Counted from the first letter of the stretch, positions 6,997-14,973 are shown. The stretch is 16,219 bases of DNA from JBARCX01 sp049794535 (GCA_049794535.1 JBARCX010000206.1:1-16219), one strand, 5' to 3'. Numbers and translations are program-made. Notes: generated from the letters alone by a model not told the origin.

Positions 6997-8343
6997 TCAC
7001 GGCATCGCTGGCGTCAACAACGCCTTACCTTGCGCTTGCGGCAATGACACGCCGAGCAATGCAGCGAGTGTGGGCGCGATATCGCGCATATCGATGCTGC
7101 CGAGATCCTTACCCGCTGGTACACCCCTACCAACGATCAAGAACGTTGAACGCATTTGCGGTAATGCCGCGTCATAACCGTGCATGCCGCGGTAATGGCT
7201 CGGCGCGGGTAACGGTGTGTCCGGCTTCACGGCCATCTCGTAGCCAAGCTTGAATTCCACGAACCAACTCGCCTGCGACGTGCCACCTTGTTTGACGAGC
7301 TGCTCATGATCGATCACGTGATCGATACCGTAAGCTGGATTGCTCTGCAATTGCGTGAGTAACCCGGCGACCTTGGCTTTCAATGCCGCATCGTCAGGAT
7401 GGCGCAACACGATGGCTGCACTACCGCCATCGTTCCACGGCATCGCCTGCCAATCGGTAACCTCCCCATCTTTCAACGTGATCAGCCCAGCGTGGGCAAA
7501 TGGCGTGTACAGATTCACATCTTGCTGCACAGGCGCGAAGCCGTGATCGGATACCACCGCGATCACGCCATCCGGATGCACGCGTTGCGCGGCAGCGACC
7601 AGCTCACCGATCAATGCATCGATATGTTCCAGCACCGCACGCGAAGCCGGTGTATCCGGGCCACTGGCATGTTGCTCGTGATCGAGCGAAGCAAGATAGG
7701 CCGTCATGAATTCCGGCTTACGCGTCTCCAGCAACTTCACCGCGAACTTCGTGCGGTTCTCGTCACCGGATAGGACTTCATTGATGCCATCCGCATACGG
7801 GCCGAGATCTTTTTCCAGCGACGGCAATAGACCCGGTGTAGCCAGTGCGGCGAGTAGCTTGCGATCGTCCGCAGTGCCGGTGCGCCAGATCTGTGGCAGA
7901 TTCCAGTCGACTTGTGCTCCCACGCTCACCGGCCAGTGCACATTTGCTGTACTCAAGCCCGCGGCATGCGCCGCATCCCACAAGGTCGCCACACGAATAT
8001 CGCTGGCATACCAGTCCCAGCCCTGTTGATTCTTGTTGTAGGGATCAAACGTGAGGTTGCCGCCAATGCCGTGTAGATCGGGAGATACGCCCGTGATCAA
8101 CGTGGTGTGGCTGGGATAGGTCAGCGTCGGTAAGACACCACGCACATCGCTGGCATACGCACCATGCAATACGAAAGCTTCGAGGTTGGGCAGCTTGAGT
8201 CCACGCTGTTTGGCCTGCAGCACATCGGCTGGGCGCAGCCCATCAATGGAGATAAGTAACACCGGTTCCGCGATAACCGGTAGGGATGACAGCAGGGCGA
8301 GCGCCCCCACAGAAAGCACGAACAACAAGCGACGCATAGACAT
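6997..8343 (-). CDS. Secreted NPP-type nucleotide pyrophosphatase/phosphodiesterase (alkaline phosphatase superfamily)
   Basis: A 448-residue phosphodiesterase of the ectonucleotide pyrophosphatase/phosphodiesterase family with a signal peptide (R-R-L-L-F-V-L-S..., cleavage near V-I-A before E-P-V). The two-zinc site is complete: D34 in I-S-I-D-G-L, nucleophile T75 in P-T-L-T-Y-P-S-H, D221 and H225 in S-L-D-H-E-Q-H, D266-H267 in S-D-H-G-F, and H388 in G-M-H-G-Y-D. Family members cleave nucleotide or lipid head-group phosphodiesters in the periplasm or outside the cell. The frame is open to an ATG at 8370 with no ribosome site; the ATG at 8343 (or 8337, preceded by GAGA) gives a better signal peptide. 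REP-like elements lie on both sides of the gene. A GlpQ-type phosphodiesterase is directly upstream. The substrate is unknown. Confidence 0.9.
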   Translation of the reverse strand: MSMRRLLFVLSVGALALLSSLPVIAEPVLLISIDGLRPADVLQAKQRGLKLPNLEAFVLHGAYASDVRGVLPTLTYPSHTTLITGVSPDLHGIGGNLTFDPYNKNQQGWDWYASDIRVATLWDAAHAAGLSTANVHWPVSVGAQVDWNLPQIWRTGTADDRKLLAALATPGLLPSLEKDLGPYADGINEVLSGDENRTKFAVKLLETRKPEFMTAYLASLDHEQHASGPDTPASRAVLEHIDALIGELVAAAQRVHPDGVIAVVSDHGFAPVQQDVNLYTPFAHAGLITLKDGEVTDWQAMPWNDGGSAAIVLRHPDDAALKAKVAGLLTQLQSNPAYGIDHVIDHEQLVKQGGTSQASWFVEFKLGYEMAVKPDTPLPAPSHYRGMHGYDAALPQMRSTFLIVGRGVPAGKDLGSIDMRDIAPTLAALLGVSLPQAQGKALLTPAMP

Positions 8344-8410
8344 CTCGAACCATGACGGAGTGTTGCGCATGCTCGGTCACCACTGCTGCATATTCATGAC
8401 AGCACCGTTC

Positions 8411-8468
8411 TGTACTCCTCCCCCTGCTTGCAGGGGGAGGCTGGGAGGGGGTGAAGATTCGCCTCAAC
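8411..8468. repeat. REP-like palindromic element, copy 2
   Basis: A 58-bp element with a perfect 11-bp stem (8417-8427 with 8430-8440, T-T centre) followed by G-G-C-T-G-G-G-A-G-G-G-G-G-T. It starts T-G-T-A-C and ends G-C-C-T-C-A-A-C like copy 1. It begins one base after the stop codon of the GlpQ-type gene and lies between that gene and the NPP gene. Stem plus G-rich tail resembles REP elements mobilised by RAYT transposases. Confidence 0.8.
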
Positions 8469-8469
8469 A

Positions 8470-9513
8470 TTAAGGGCTTCGCTTGTCCACTGCCTCTCGA
8501 CCAAGCGCCGGATCATCGGTAAAGAAGGCATCGATGCCAGCATCCAGGTAGGCACGGATCTCGGCGATCGATCCGGCTTCGTTACGTGTTGCAGGGTCGT
8601 CGCTGCTCCAAAAATCCCTCGCCATGAACTGGTTCTCAGGGCGAAAGGTGTAGACGTGCACTTCGAGCCCAGCCACATGAGCGTCATGCACCAACGCGGT
8701 TGGCACACCAAGCCTCCTGTCCGCCGTCAGTGGAATAATCTGGCGAATGTTCGGCCCGATCGCATCCGCATAGCCGGCGATTTCGTTGAGGCCAACAGGG
8801 GTCATCATGTCGCCGTAGTTGAGTGATCCACCCGCAGCGACGACGTCATACGGTTGTTCGCTCGGCGATCCAAGCAGCTGCAGCAAACGGATATTCGGAC
8901 GGGTGTCGCCGAGCCGATGTTGTAGATCGCGCAAATTGCCGATCTCGAACGATTGAATTTCTACGGGTGCAGTGCGTGTGTATGCATGCGCGGCCAGCAG
9001 CTCCAGTAGCGCATCTTCCATCGGCAGCCCAAGCTGCTGGAAATACGTACCGTGCTTGATTTCCGGAATGATACCGATCACGCGTCCACACTCAGCCGAA
9101 GCGGCAGCAACCATATCGATGATTTCTTCCAGCGTGGGTATCGCGAATTGTCCGTCGTAACGTGTGCCTCGCAGTTGTGGAAGGCGTTCACGAGCACGTA
9201 ATGATTTCAACTCAGTGAGCGTGAAGTCTTCAACAAACCAGTCAGTCATTTCGACGCCATCGATGACCTTGTGGGTACGTCGATTCGCGAATTCGGCATG
9301 CGCGGCTACGTCGGTGGTATCGCCGATGGCGTTCTCATGGCGTGCCACGAGCACGCCATCCTGAGTTATCACCAGATCCGGCTCGATCCAGTCAGCACCA
9401 TCGGCAATCGCCTTGGTATACGACGCCAGCGTGTGCTCCGGTCGTAGCGCACTGGCACCGCGATGGCCAATCACTTGAACCCTGCGGGCCGAGGGCTTCT
9501 CGATAGACGACAT
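8470..9513 (-). CDS. Glycerophosphodiester phosphodiesterase, GlpQ type
   Basis: A 347-residue TIM-barrel enzyme that splits glycerophosphodiesters (deacylated phospholipids) into glycerol-3-phosphate and an alcohol. The family signature is intact: H17-R18-G-A, P-E26-H-T, E44-P-D46 and H59. The order and the D-F-T-L-T-E-L-K-S-L segment match the longer GlpQ branch, including its P-E-H-T variant, and not the short UgpQ branch. No signal peptide is visible, so unlike periplasmic E. coli GlpQ it should act in the cytoplasm. An AGGAG nine bases upstream of the ATG supports the start. It lies 70 bp after nagX and 99 bp or more before the NPP gene, with a REP-like element between. The NPP neighbour suggests joint phosphodiester metabolism. 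Confidence 0.92.
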   Translation of the reverse strand: MSSIEKPSARRVQVIGHRGASALRPEHTLASYTKAIADGADWIEPDLVITQDGVLVARHENAIGDTTDVAAHAEFANRRTHKVIDGVEMTDWFVEDFTLTELKSLRARERLPQLRGTRYDGQFAIPTLEEIIDMVAAASAECGRVIGIIPEIKHGTYFQQLGLPMEDALLELLAAHAYTRTAPVEIQSFEIGNLRDLQHRLGDTRPNIRLLQLLGSPSEQPYDVVAAGGSLNYGDMMTPVGLNEIAGYADAIGPNIRQIIPLTADRRLGVPTALVHDAHVAGLEVHVYTFRPENQFMARDFWSSDDPATRNEAGSIAEIRAYLDAGIDAFFTDDPALGREAVDKRSP

Positions 9514-9544
9514 GGCGGCACGCTCCTACGCTGGATATACAACC

Positions 9545-9574
9545 AGTCTAGGGCCTGCCTTAACGCCTATTCAA
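9545..9574 (-). promoter_or_regulatory. Candidate promoter of the GlpQ-type gene
   Basis: On the minus strand a TTGAAT (9569-9574) and a TAGACT (9545-9550) are separated by 18 bp in the 70-bp gap after nagX. Each box matches the sigma-70 consensus at four of six positions. The gap has no terminator, so read-through from the sugar operon is also possible. Confidence 0.3.
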
Positions 9575-9583
9575 ACCAAAGAA

Positions 9584-10657
9584 TCAGAGCTTGAGGTAGA
9601 TGCGCCGCCGATCCATCACGTAGACAATCAGCCACCACACCGCGACAAACACCACGGCAAAGGCCAGCGACGGAATAAATGGGCCGACCAGCGGTGTCAT
9701 CCAGTTCGCAAACAGATGTTGGTATAGCGGGTTCTGCCAACCCAACGCGGGCAGCACAATCTGCATCAGCTCAGAACCCGCATAGGCGGCAATCGCATTA
9801 ACGCCAAAGCGGCGCCCAATCGCCGGCCAACCACGCTGATCGACCAGCACATGGAATGCCAGCATCGCGAGCGTGGCCCAACCGGCGCACCACAGCACGA
9901 ACGACGGGGTCCATAGATTCTTGTTGAGCGGTAGCCATAGGGACCACAACGCAGCAAGCAGCAGCGACAACACGCCACCCAACAGCAATGGCTTCAGTTT
10001 GTTTTGCCGTAGCCAGCTACCTGCGCGCAAGCCAAGCAGTGTGCTTGCCAGCGATGGCAGTGTGCTGAGCAAGCCTTCCGGATCGTGGCCGCGTCCGGTG
10101 ACCGGATCGATCAAATAAACAAAGCGACCGAATACGGCGCTATCCGTTCGGCTGGCGATGTTCACCCATGGCTCCAACGAACCACCTAATAGGAGCAGCC
10201 CCCAGTAGCCGAGCAGCAATACCGCAATGGCCGCCCATTGCGTGCGCGGCTTGGTATAGACCGCAAACAACGCCACACCGGCAAAGCACACGCCGATCCG
10301 TTGCAGCACACCTGGCAAGCGCAAATGCACGCCAGGCATCCACCACCATGCAAGCACGTTGATCGCCACGCCCAAACACAGAATACGAAGTGCCCGCCAT
10401 AGCGCGGCGCGCGTCAGCGTACTCGGCACAGCGCCCTGCTCTAGTCGCGGCAAAATCGCCAGCGCCACCGACACACCCACCACAAACAGAAAGAACGGAA
10501 ATACCAGATCCGTGGGCGTGCAGCCATTCCACTTTGAATGGTCGAGTGGCGCGAAAACATGATCCCAATCACCTGGATCATTGACCAACAGCATCGCGGC
10601 CACCGTACAACCGCGTAAAGCATCTAGCGAAGCAAGGCGGCCTTTCGATGCATTCAT
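9584..10657 (-). CDS. nagX: NagX-like membrane protein related to heparan-alpha-glucosaminide N-acetyltransferase
   Basis: A 357-residue protein with about ten hydrophobic segments, of the COG4299/DUF5009 family. This family includes NagX of bacterial N-acetylglucosamine loci and human HGSNAT, which passes acetyl groups across a membrane to terminal glucosamine. The N-terminal R-L-A-S-L-D-A-L-R-G motif and D-H40-S-K-W-N-G-C-T-P-T-D-L-V-F-P are typical. H40 aligns with the His that is catalytic in HGSNAT. In bacteria NagX is usually annotated as a predicted amino-sugar transporter. The ATG at 10657 overlaps the GH20 stop (ATGA) and has AGGA eight bases upstream. The frame could be read 63 residues further, but that part lies inside the GH20 gene and lacks family similarity. 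Translational coupling to GH20 is likely. Confidence 0.88.
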   Translation of the reverse strand: MNASKGRLASLDALRGCTVAAMLLVNDPGDWDHVFAPLDHSKWNGCTPTDLVFPFFLFVVGVSVALAILPRLEQGAVPSTLTRAALWRALRILCLGVAINVLAWWWMPGVHLRLPGVLQRIGVCFAGVALFAVYTKPRTQWAAIAVLLLGYWGLLLLGGSLEPWVNIASRTDSAVFGRFVYLIDPVTGRGHDPEGLLSTLPSLASTLLGLRAGSWLRQNKLKPLLLGGVLSLLLAALWSLWLPLNKNLWTPSFVLWCAGWATLAMLAFHVLVDQRGWPAIGRRFGVNAIAAYAGSELMQIVLPALGWQNPLYQHLFANWMTPLVGPFIPSLAFAVVFVAVWWLIVYVMDRRRIYLKL

Positions 10658-12969
10658 GGTTTTTTTCCTACGGGCACCAGTGCTACACGACCCAACGCAT
10701 AGAGCGGGCCGCTGATCGGTGCCGTGAAGATGAGACACAACGTATGCACGCCATGCTTCGCAGGTAGCGTTGCATCGAGAGCGAAGTTGCGTGAGCCATG
10801 AGTGGGATCGGGCAGCGGGAGCGTGGCCAGCACCGGGCCACTGCACTGATCCTGATGTACCACGAGCTCTCCGAACGGCGTCGTGTGTGGACGCGAGACC
10901 ACCAATTTCTGGTCGCCCGCCAGCGCGTAATTACGCTCCAGTCGCACGGCGTCCACGTGAATGGCCACCACGTCATCGAGTCGTGCCTTAGGATAGAGCT
11001 GGCAAGTATCGAATACGTTGATGGCATACACCGGCGCTAACGACGTTGCATCGGGCATGGGTTGAACACGCAGCCGGAAATCACTACCCACGCAGTTATT
11101 GAGTTCGTCACCGCTGCGGCTAGACAGACTCGCCCGATCCAAAACACGTAGGCGTGATGCAGCCAACAAGCTCCCATCATCCGCAAACGTCGCCGCCTGT
11201 ATCGAGGCTGGAAGCTTTACATCGAACGGCACGGTATACAGCGGTGAATGGTTATCTGCGGCACTACCATCCAGCGTGTAGTGGATAGCGCCGGACCCCG
11301 CCTGGTTCGATAACGTGACCCGAGCCGTGCCATGGATCAACGCTGCATTGCGGTCCGTTTCGATATTCGGCGCAAACGCGCTGTCGGCATAGCCAATGTC
11401 CTGCTCACGATAACGCACGAACTGCGCCGGCAACCGCGCCAGGAAGTGCTTCCAGCTGCGCACCGCCACCGGTGACCAATCCACCTCACTCAACGCGTCC
11501 AGCCGTGGGAACGTAGCGTGCTCCACGTGCTTCATCGTCGGTATATGTTCGGTCCACACATTGGCTTGCGCACCCAGCACATGCTTGGCCTGTGCCGCAC
11601 TGAGTTCTTTCGGCACCGGTTCAAAAGCGTAGATGCTGGCTAAGTCACGTGCCGGTACGCGGCCTGCGGGCTCGTCGTCGCGATTGCTTTGCAATCCATC
11701 AAAATACAGATCAGGCGCTGGCGAAAGCACGACATCATGGCCTTGCTTTGCCGCATCGATGGCACCTTTGGTGCCACGCCACGACATCACCGTTGCATCG
11801 GCCGGCACGCTGCCCTCAAGGATTTCGTCCCAGCCAACCAGTTGCCGTCCATGCGCATCTAAGTATTTGCCGAGACGACTGATGAACCATCCTTGCAGCG
11901 CGTCCTCGCTCTTCAAGCCCAATGCATGCATCTTCGCCTGTATGGCAGGCGAAGCTTTCCACTGATCCTTGACGGCTTCGTCACCACCGACGTGGATATA
12001 ACGCGACGGAAACAGCGCCATCACCTCATCGAGTACGTTGTCGATGAAATCGAAGGTCGCGTCATCGACGTTGTAGAGATACGGATTGACACCCCAGTCC
12101 ACCGATACCGGCGGACGCTTGCCGGTCACACCGATCTGCGGATACGACGCCACCGCCGCCTGCGCATGACCCGGCATATCGATCTCCGGCACCACCGTAA
12201 TGTGGCGCGCGGCAGCGAACGCGACGACCTGGCGAATCTGGTCCTGCGTATAGAAACCGCCGTATTGCAGCGGCTCTCCCTCATGTCCGGCATCCGGCGG
12301 TGTACGCCACGCTCCGATGCGGGTGAGGTCCGGATAGCGCTTGATCTCAATGCGCCAGCCCTGGTCATCGGTGAGATGCCAGTGGAAGACATTGAGCTTG
12401 TGTTGGGCCATCTGATCGAGCAGGCGTTCGACTTCCGTTACTGATTGAAAATGTCGCGCGGAATCGAGCATCAACCCGCGCCATGCAAAACGTGGCTGAT
12501 CCTGAATATGCACCGCAGGCACTTGCACCGCACCATGTTCGGCATTGGGCGTGAGCAGCTGCCATAACGTGATCGCGCCGTAGAACAGGCCTGCATCATC
12601 ACGTGCTGTGATCCGGATGCCCTGCGGCGTAACGTCCAACACATAGCCTTCGGCATTCGCCACGGCTGCATGCGGATCTCTCTGCAATACGATGGCATGT
12701 GCCGGTGCTGCACCATCCGTCACATGTAAATGCAGATCACGCGTGCGAGCGATCAAATCGACCAGATAATCCGCGGTTTGCTTGGTCGATGCATTGTGAT
12801 CGGCAACCACGACGGGCGTGTTGGCATCGACTTGAAAACTTCCACTGGCGTAGTCGAGCTTCGCTGGCAGCGGAATCAACGAGACCTCATCTGCTCCAAC
12901 GATTGAGCTGATGCCACACAGAATCAGGCAGATCAGCAGTCTTACGATCCCCATGGGTACATCTCTCAT
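10654..12969 (-). CDS. Secreted GH20 beta-N-acetylhexosaminidase with extra C-terminal modules
   Basis: A 771-residue exo-enzyme that removes terminal GlcNAc or GalNAc from chitooligosaccharides or glycans. After a signal peptide (G-I-V-R-L-L-I-C-L-I-L..., cleavage after I-V-G-A) come a GH20b-type domain (about 30-155) and the GH20 barrel (about 162-510). The barrel has W-H-L-T-D-D-Q-G-W at 197-205 and the catalytic pair D330-E331 in H-V-G-G-D-E. A chitobiase-type beta-sandwich (about 548-608) and a further module (about 620-771) follow. The last part, with G-V-H-T-L-C-L-I-F near its end, looks like a CBM6-type sugar-binding fold. The ATG at 12969 has GGGGA eight bases upstream; ATG 12954 is also possible, while the TTG at 12987 is unlikely. 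It lies 24 nt after GH9 and overlaps nagX by 4 nt. Confidence 0.93.
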   Translation of the reverse strand: MRDVPMGIVRLLICLILCGISSIVGADEVSLIPLPAKLDYASGSFQVDANTPVVVADHNASTKQTADYLVDLIARTRDLHLHVTDGAAPAHAIVLQRDPHAAVANAEGYVLDVTPQGIRITARDDAGLFYGAITLWQLLTPNAEHGAVQVPAVHIQDQPRFAWRGLMLDSARHFQSVTEVERLLDQMAQHKLNVFHWHLTDDQGWRIEIKRYPDLTRIGAWRTPPDAGHEGEPLQYGGFYTQDQIRQVVAFAAARHITVVPEIDMPGHAQAAVASYPQIGVTGKRPPVSVDWGVNPYLYNVDDATFDFIDNVLDEVMALFPSRYIHVGGDEAVKDQWKASPAIQAKMHALGLKSEDALQGWFISRLGKYLDAHGRQLVGWDEILEGSVPADATVMSWRGTKGAIDAAKQGHDVVLSPAPDLYFDGLQSNRDDEPAGRVPARDLASIYAFEPVPKELSAAQAKHVLGAQANVWTEHIPTMKHVEHATFPRLDALSEVDWSPVAVRSWKHFLARLPAQFVRYREQDIGYADSAFAPNIETDRNAALIHGTARVTLSNQAGSGAIHYTLDGSAADNHSPLYTVPFDVKLPASIQAATFADDGSLLAASRLRVLDRASLSSRSGDELNNCVGSDFRLRVQPMPDATSLAPVYAINVFDTCQLYPKARLDDVVAIHVDAVRLERNYALAGDQKLVVSRPHTTPFGELVVHQDQCSGPVLATLPLPDPTHGSRNFALDATLPAKHGVHTLCLIFTAPISGPLYALGRVALVPVGKKP

Positions 12970-12993
12970 GCATACGTCCCCGTACAATGCCTA

Positions 12994-14829
12994 TCAGTCA
13001 TGCGGCAGGCTCACCGCATAGAGATACCACGCATCGTGCGGTAACCATTGTTCGGTCCAACGCCAATCATCATCGCGCCCGGTCTGCGCATAACCCAGGT
13101 TGAAGGCGATGCCGTCCTCATCATCCAGTCCCGCGGTAATGCCGTTGATGATCGCACCGGGTGCACTGGTGTACTCGTACGAGCGGAAGAACATATAAGG
13201 CGCGTTGCGCTGACCACTGCCCATCAGCATGCTGGTGTTGAAGGGGTTTCGACCGAGTAACCAGTGCAGCTGGTTCCATGCATACGTTTCGAGCTGTGCG
13301 TGAAACGCCGGCTCGTCGGCGAACAACGGGGCAGCTGAGCGCGCGGCCGCAGCGAGCGAAGCCAATCGCGCGTTTTCGCCCTGCCACCAGGGTGCCGCTT
13401 CGGTGTCATGCGGGAATAAGAAGGCCGTGCGCACGGCACCGCTGCCCATACGCACTAATTGGCGTGCGTAGCCGAAGGGATTGTTCACCTCATCGGTAAG
13501 GTGCAGCTCGTACGTTAACGAGCGGTGCAACGTAGCGCGCACCGCAGTCTGTTGCGCTGGTGTAGCGATAGCGGCGTACTCGACCAGTGCTACCACGGGT
13601 AGACCTGCATCAGCCGGATGAAAGAACGGCCGAGTGCCTGCGTCAGCGCGCCAATAACCATCTTGGCCATCGTGATTGATAAGACGCGCCATCAAACTAT
13701 CAGCACGACGTGCCGCTGCCTGCCGCCAAACCTCGTCATGGGTGGCGCGGTAGAGCTCTGTTGCTGCCAGCAGTGCGCAATAATCGTCAACGATGTTTTC
13801 CACACCATCGTTGGTTAATTCGCGATTGTGTGCATCGAGAAAACGGTATGCGTCTTCCGCCGCTCGCAAGTAGTCCTGGCGGGTAAAGTCGCCGTCGGCA
13901 TCCATGGTGCTGGCTAATGCCAGCGCAGCGATCGCCACGCCACCACCGGCACGAAAACTCGATTCATAGGCATGCGGCCCATGCGCAGGCGATGCTACGT
14001 CCGCCGTGCTGTCGCCGGGATTACGCTTGATCTGCGTGCGCCAATTAGGATCGCCAATGATGCGATCTTTAGCTAACTTGTCCTTGCCAGGCGCATCGAT
14101 CGATTGATAGAACGAGCCATCGGGGCGCTTATCGCGAACGAGGAAATCAGCGCCGAACAGCCCTTCATCCAGCAGGCGCCGCTTGTACTGCTGGAAATCA
14201 GGATCGTTGCGCGCATCCAACTGCTGATAACTGCGTAACAGACTCCACGCCGCCAGCGGAACCTGCTGCGGATTGAAGTAGGAGGTCAGATTCTGGTGTG
14301 AAAGGTGGATGCCGTAATCGCCGGTAGCGTCATACCAACCGCCGTGTATATCCAGTGTGCCTGGCTTGCCATCTGGCCTGGGTAGGCTGCGATCAACGCG
14401 ATCCATCAAACCACTGGATCGTTGACCTTTGAAATAGTAGATGACGTTGGAGAGCGTGTTGCGCTCCAGTACGTTGCTCTGCACGGCGAATTCGTCGGAA
14501 CGTACACAGGTTCCACCGTCATGCAATTCAAGGTAGTAACGCCCGGGTGTCTTGAGCGCGGAGAAATCAGCGCGCCAGTAGTGTTGCCCGCCCCACTTCG
14601 CTACGGTGCCGGTGTCTTGCAGCGCGCCAGATAAAACAGGCTTGCCATCGCTGGCATCGATAACGCTGAAATCTTGCAGATGCTTTGTTGCATCGGCGGA
14701 AATGACCGCCTGTTTAGGCGCCTGCTGCTCATAGCCAACCTGATCAACCAACACTTTCGGTTCGGTTGCCCACGCCTGGATGGCATATAAACCAACACAA
14801 GCAACGGCTAGCTGCACGGCAAACTTCAT
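12994..14829 (-). CDS. Secreted GH9 glycoside hydrolase, probable glucosaminidase or chito/cello-oligosaccharide hydrolase
   Basis: A 611-residue protein with a signal peptide (cleavage after Q-A-W-A, residue 21), an N-terminal Ig-like CelD_N domain (about 24-117) and a GH9 (alpha/alpha)6 catalytic domain (about 120-605). The catalytic base region reads H-G-G-W-Y-D167-A-T-G-D171-Y-G, one residue longer than the cellulase D-A-G-D. The acid is likely E593 in W-T-E-Q-W. The four-residue spacing of the two Asp is, as I recall, the form found in the GH9 exo-beta-D-glucosaminidases of Vibrio and Photobacterium, and the GH20 and NagX neighbours favour amino-sugar substrates over cellulose. An AGGAG seven bases upstream of the ATG supports the start. 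It is the first gene of the GH9-GH20-nagX operon, preceded by a large palindrome. An endo- or exo-glucanase role is not excluded. Confidence 0.9.
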   Translation of the reverse strand: MKFAVQLAVACVGLYAIQAWATEPKVLVDQVGYEQQAPKQAVISADATKHLQDFSVIDASDGKPVLSGALQDTGTVAKWGGQHYWRADFSALKTPGRYYLELHDGGTCVRSDEFAVQSNVLERNTLSNVIYYFKGQRSSGLMDRVDRSLPRPDGKPGTLDIHGGWYDATGDYGIHLSHQNLTSYFNPQQVPLAAWSLLRSYQQLDARNDPDFQQYKRRLLDEGLFGADFLVRDKRPDGSFYQSIDAPGKDKLAKDRIIGDPNWRTQIKRNPGDSTADVASPAHGPHAYESSFRAGGGVAIAALALASTMDADGDFTRQDYLRAAEDAYRFLDAHNRELTNDGVENIVDDYCALLAATELYRATHDEVWRQAAARRADSLMARLINHDGQDGYWRADAGTRPFFHPADAGLPVVALVEYAAIATPAQQTAVRATLHRSLTYELHLTDEVNNPFGYARQLVRMGSGAVRTAFLFPHDTEAAPWWQGENARLASLAAAARSAAPLFADEPAFHAQLETYAWNQLHWLLGRNPFNTSMLMGSGQRNAPYMFFRSYEYTSAPGAIINGITAGLDDEDGIAFNLGYAQTGRDDDWRWTEQWLPHDAWYLYAVSLPHD

Positions 14830-14851
14830 GCGGTGACTCCTGCATCATGCA

Positions 14852-14888
14852 ATCTCCGCAACGCCGGTTATACCGACGTTGCGGAGAT
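14852..14888. promoter_or_regulatory. 37-bp near-perfect palindrome upstream of the GH9 operon
   Basis: Two 17-base arms (14852-14868 and 14872-14888) pair with a single C-A mismatch around a 3-base centre. It ends 22 bases before the GH9 ATG, and no T-run follows on either strand, so it is not a standard terminator. The minus-strand centre reads G-G-T-A-T-A-A-C-C and contains a -10-like TATAAC. It could be an operator overlapping the operon promoter or an RNA hairpin in the leader. A second small palindrome, T-G-C-A-T-C-A-T-G-C-A, abuts it at 14841-14851. Confidence 0.7.
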
Positions 14889-14912
14889 ATCTATCACGAT
14901 CGATTCCCCAGG

Positions 14913-14944
14913 AAAAAAAGGGACCTGGCAAGGGTGCCAGGTCC
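14913..14944 (-). terminator. Intrinsic terminator of the TonB-dependent receptor gene
   Basis: On the minus strand a perfect 10-bp stem (GGACCTGGCA with its complement, loop C-C-C-T) is followed by a run of seven T residues. It begins 29 bases after the receptor's stop codon. It should isolate the receptor transcript from the GH9 operon. Confidence 0.95.
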
Positions 14945-14973
14945 TTGGCGGGGAAGAAAGCTTGAAACTTAGA

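Noticed and set aside
10658..10846. N-terminal extension of the NagX-like protein by 63 residues
   Set aside because: The extension lies inside the GH20 coding region, lacks hydrophobic or family-like sequence, and the ATG at 10657 has its own ribosome site and family-typical start.
12970..12987. TTG start for the GH20 gene at 12987
   Set aside because: No ribosome site at a suitable distance; ATG codons at 12969 and 12954 have purine-rich sites and give a cleaner signal peptide.
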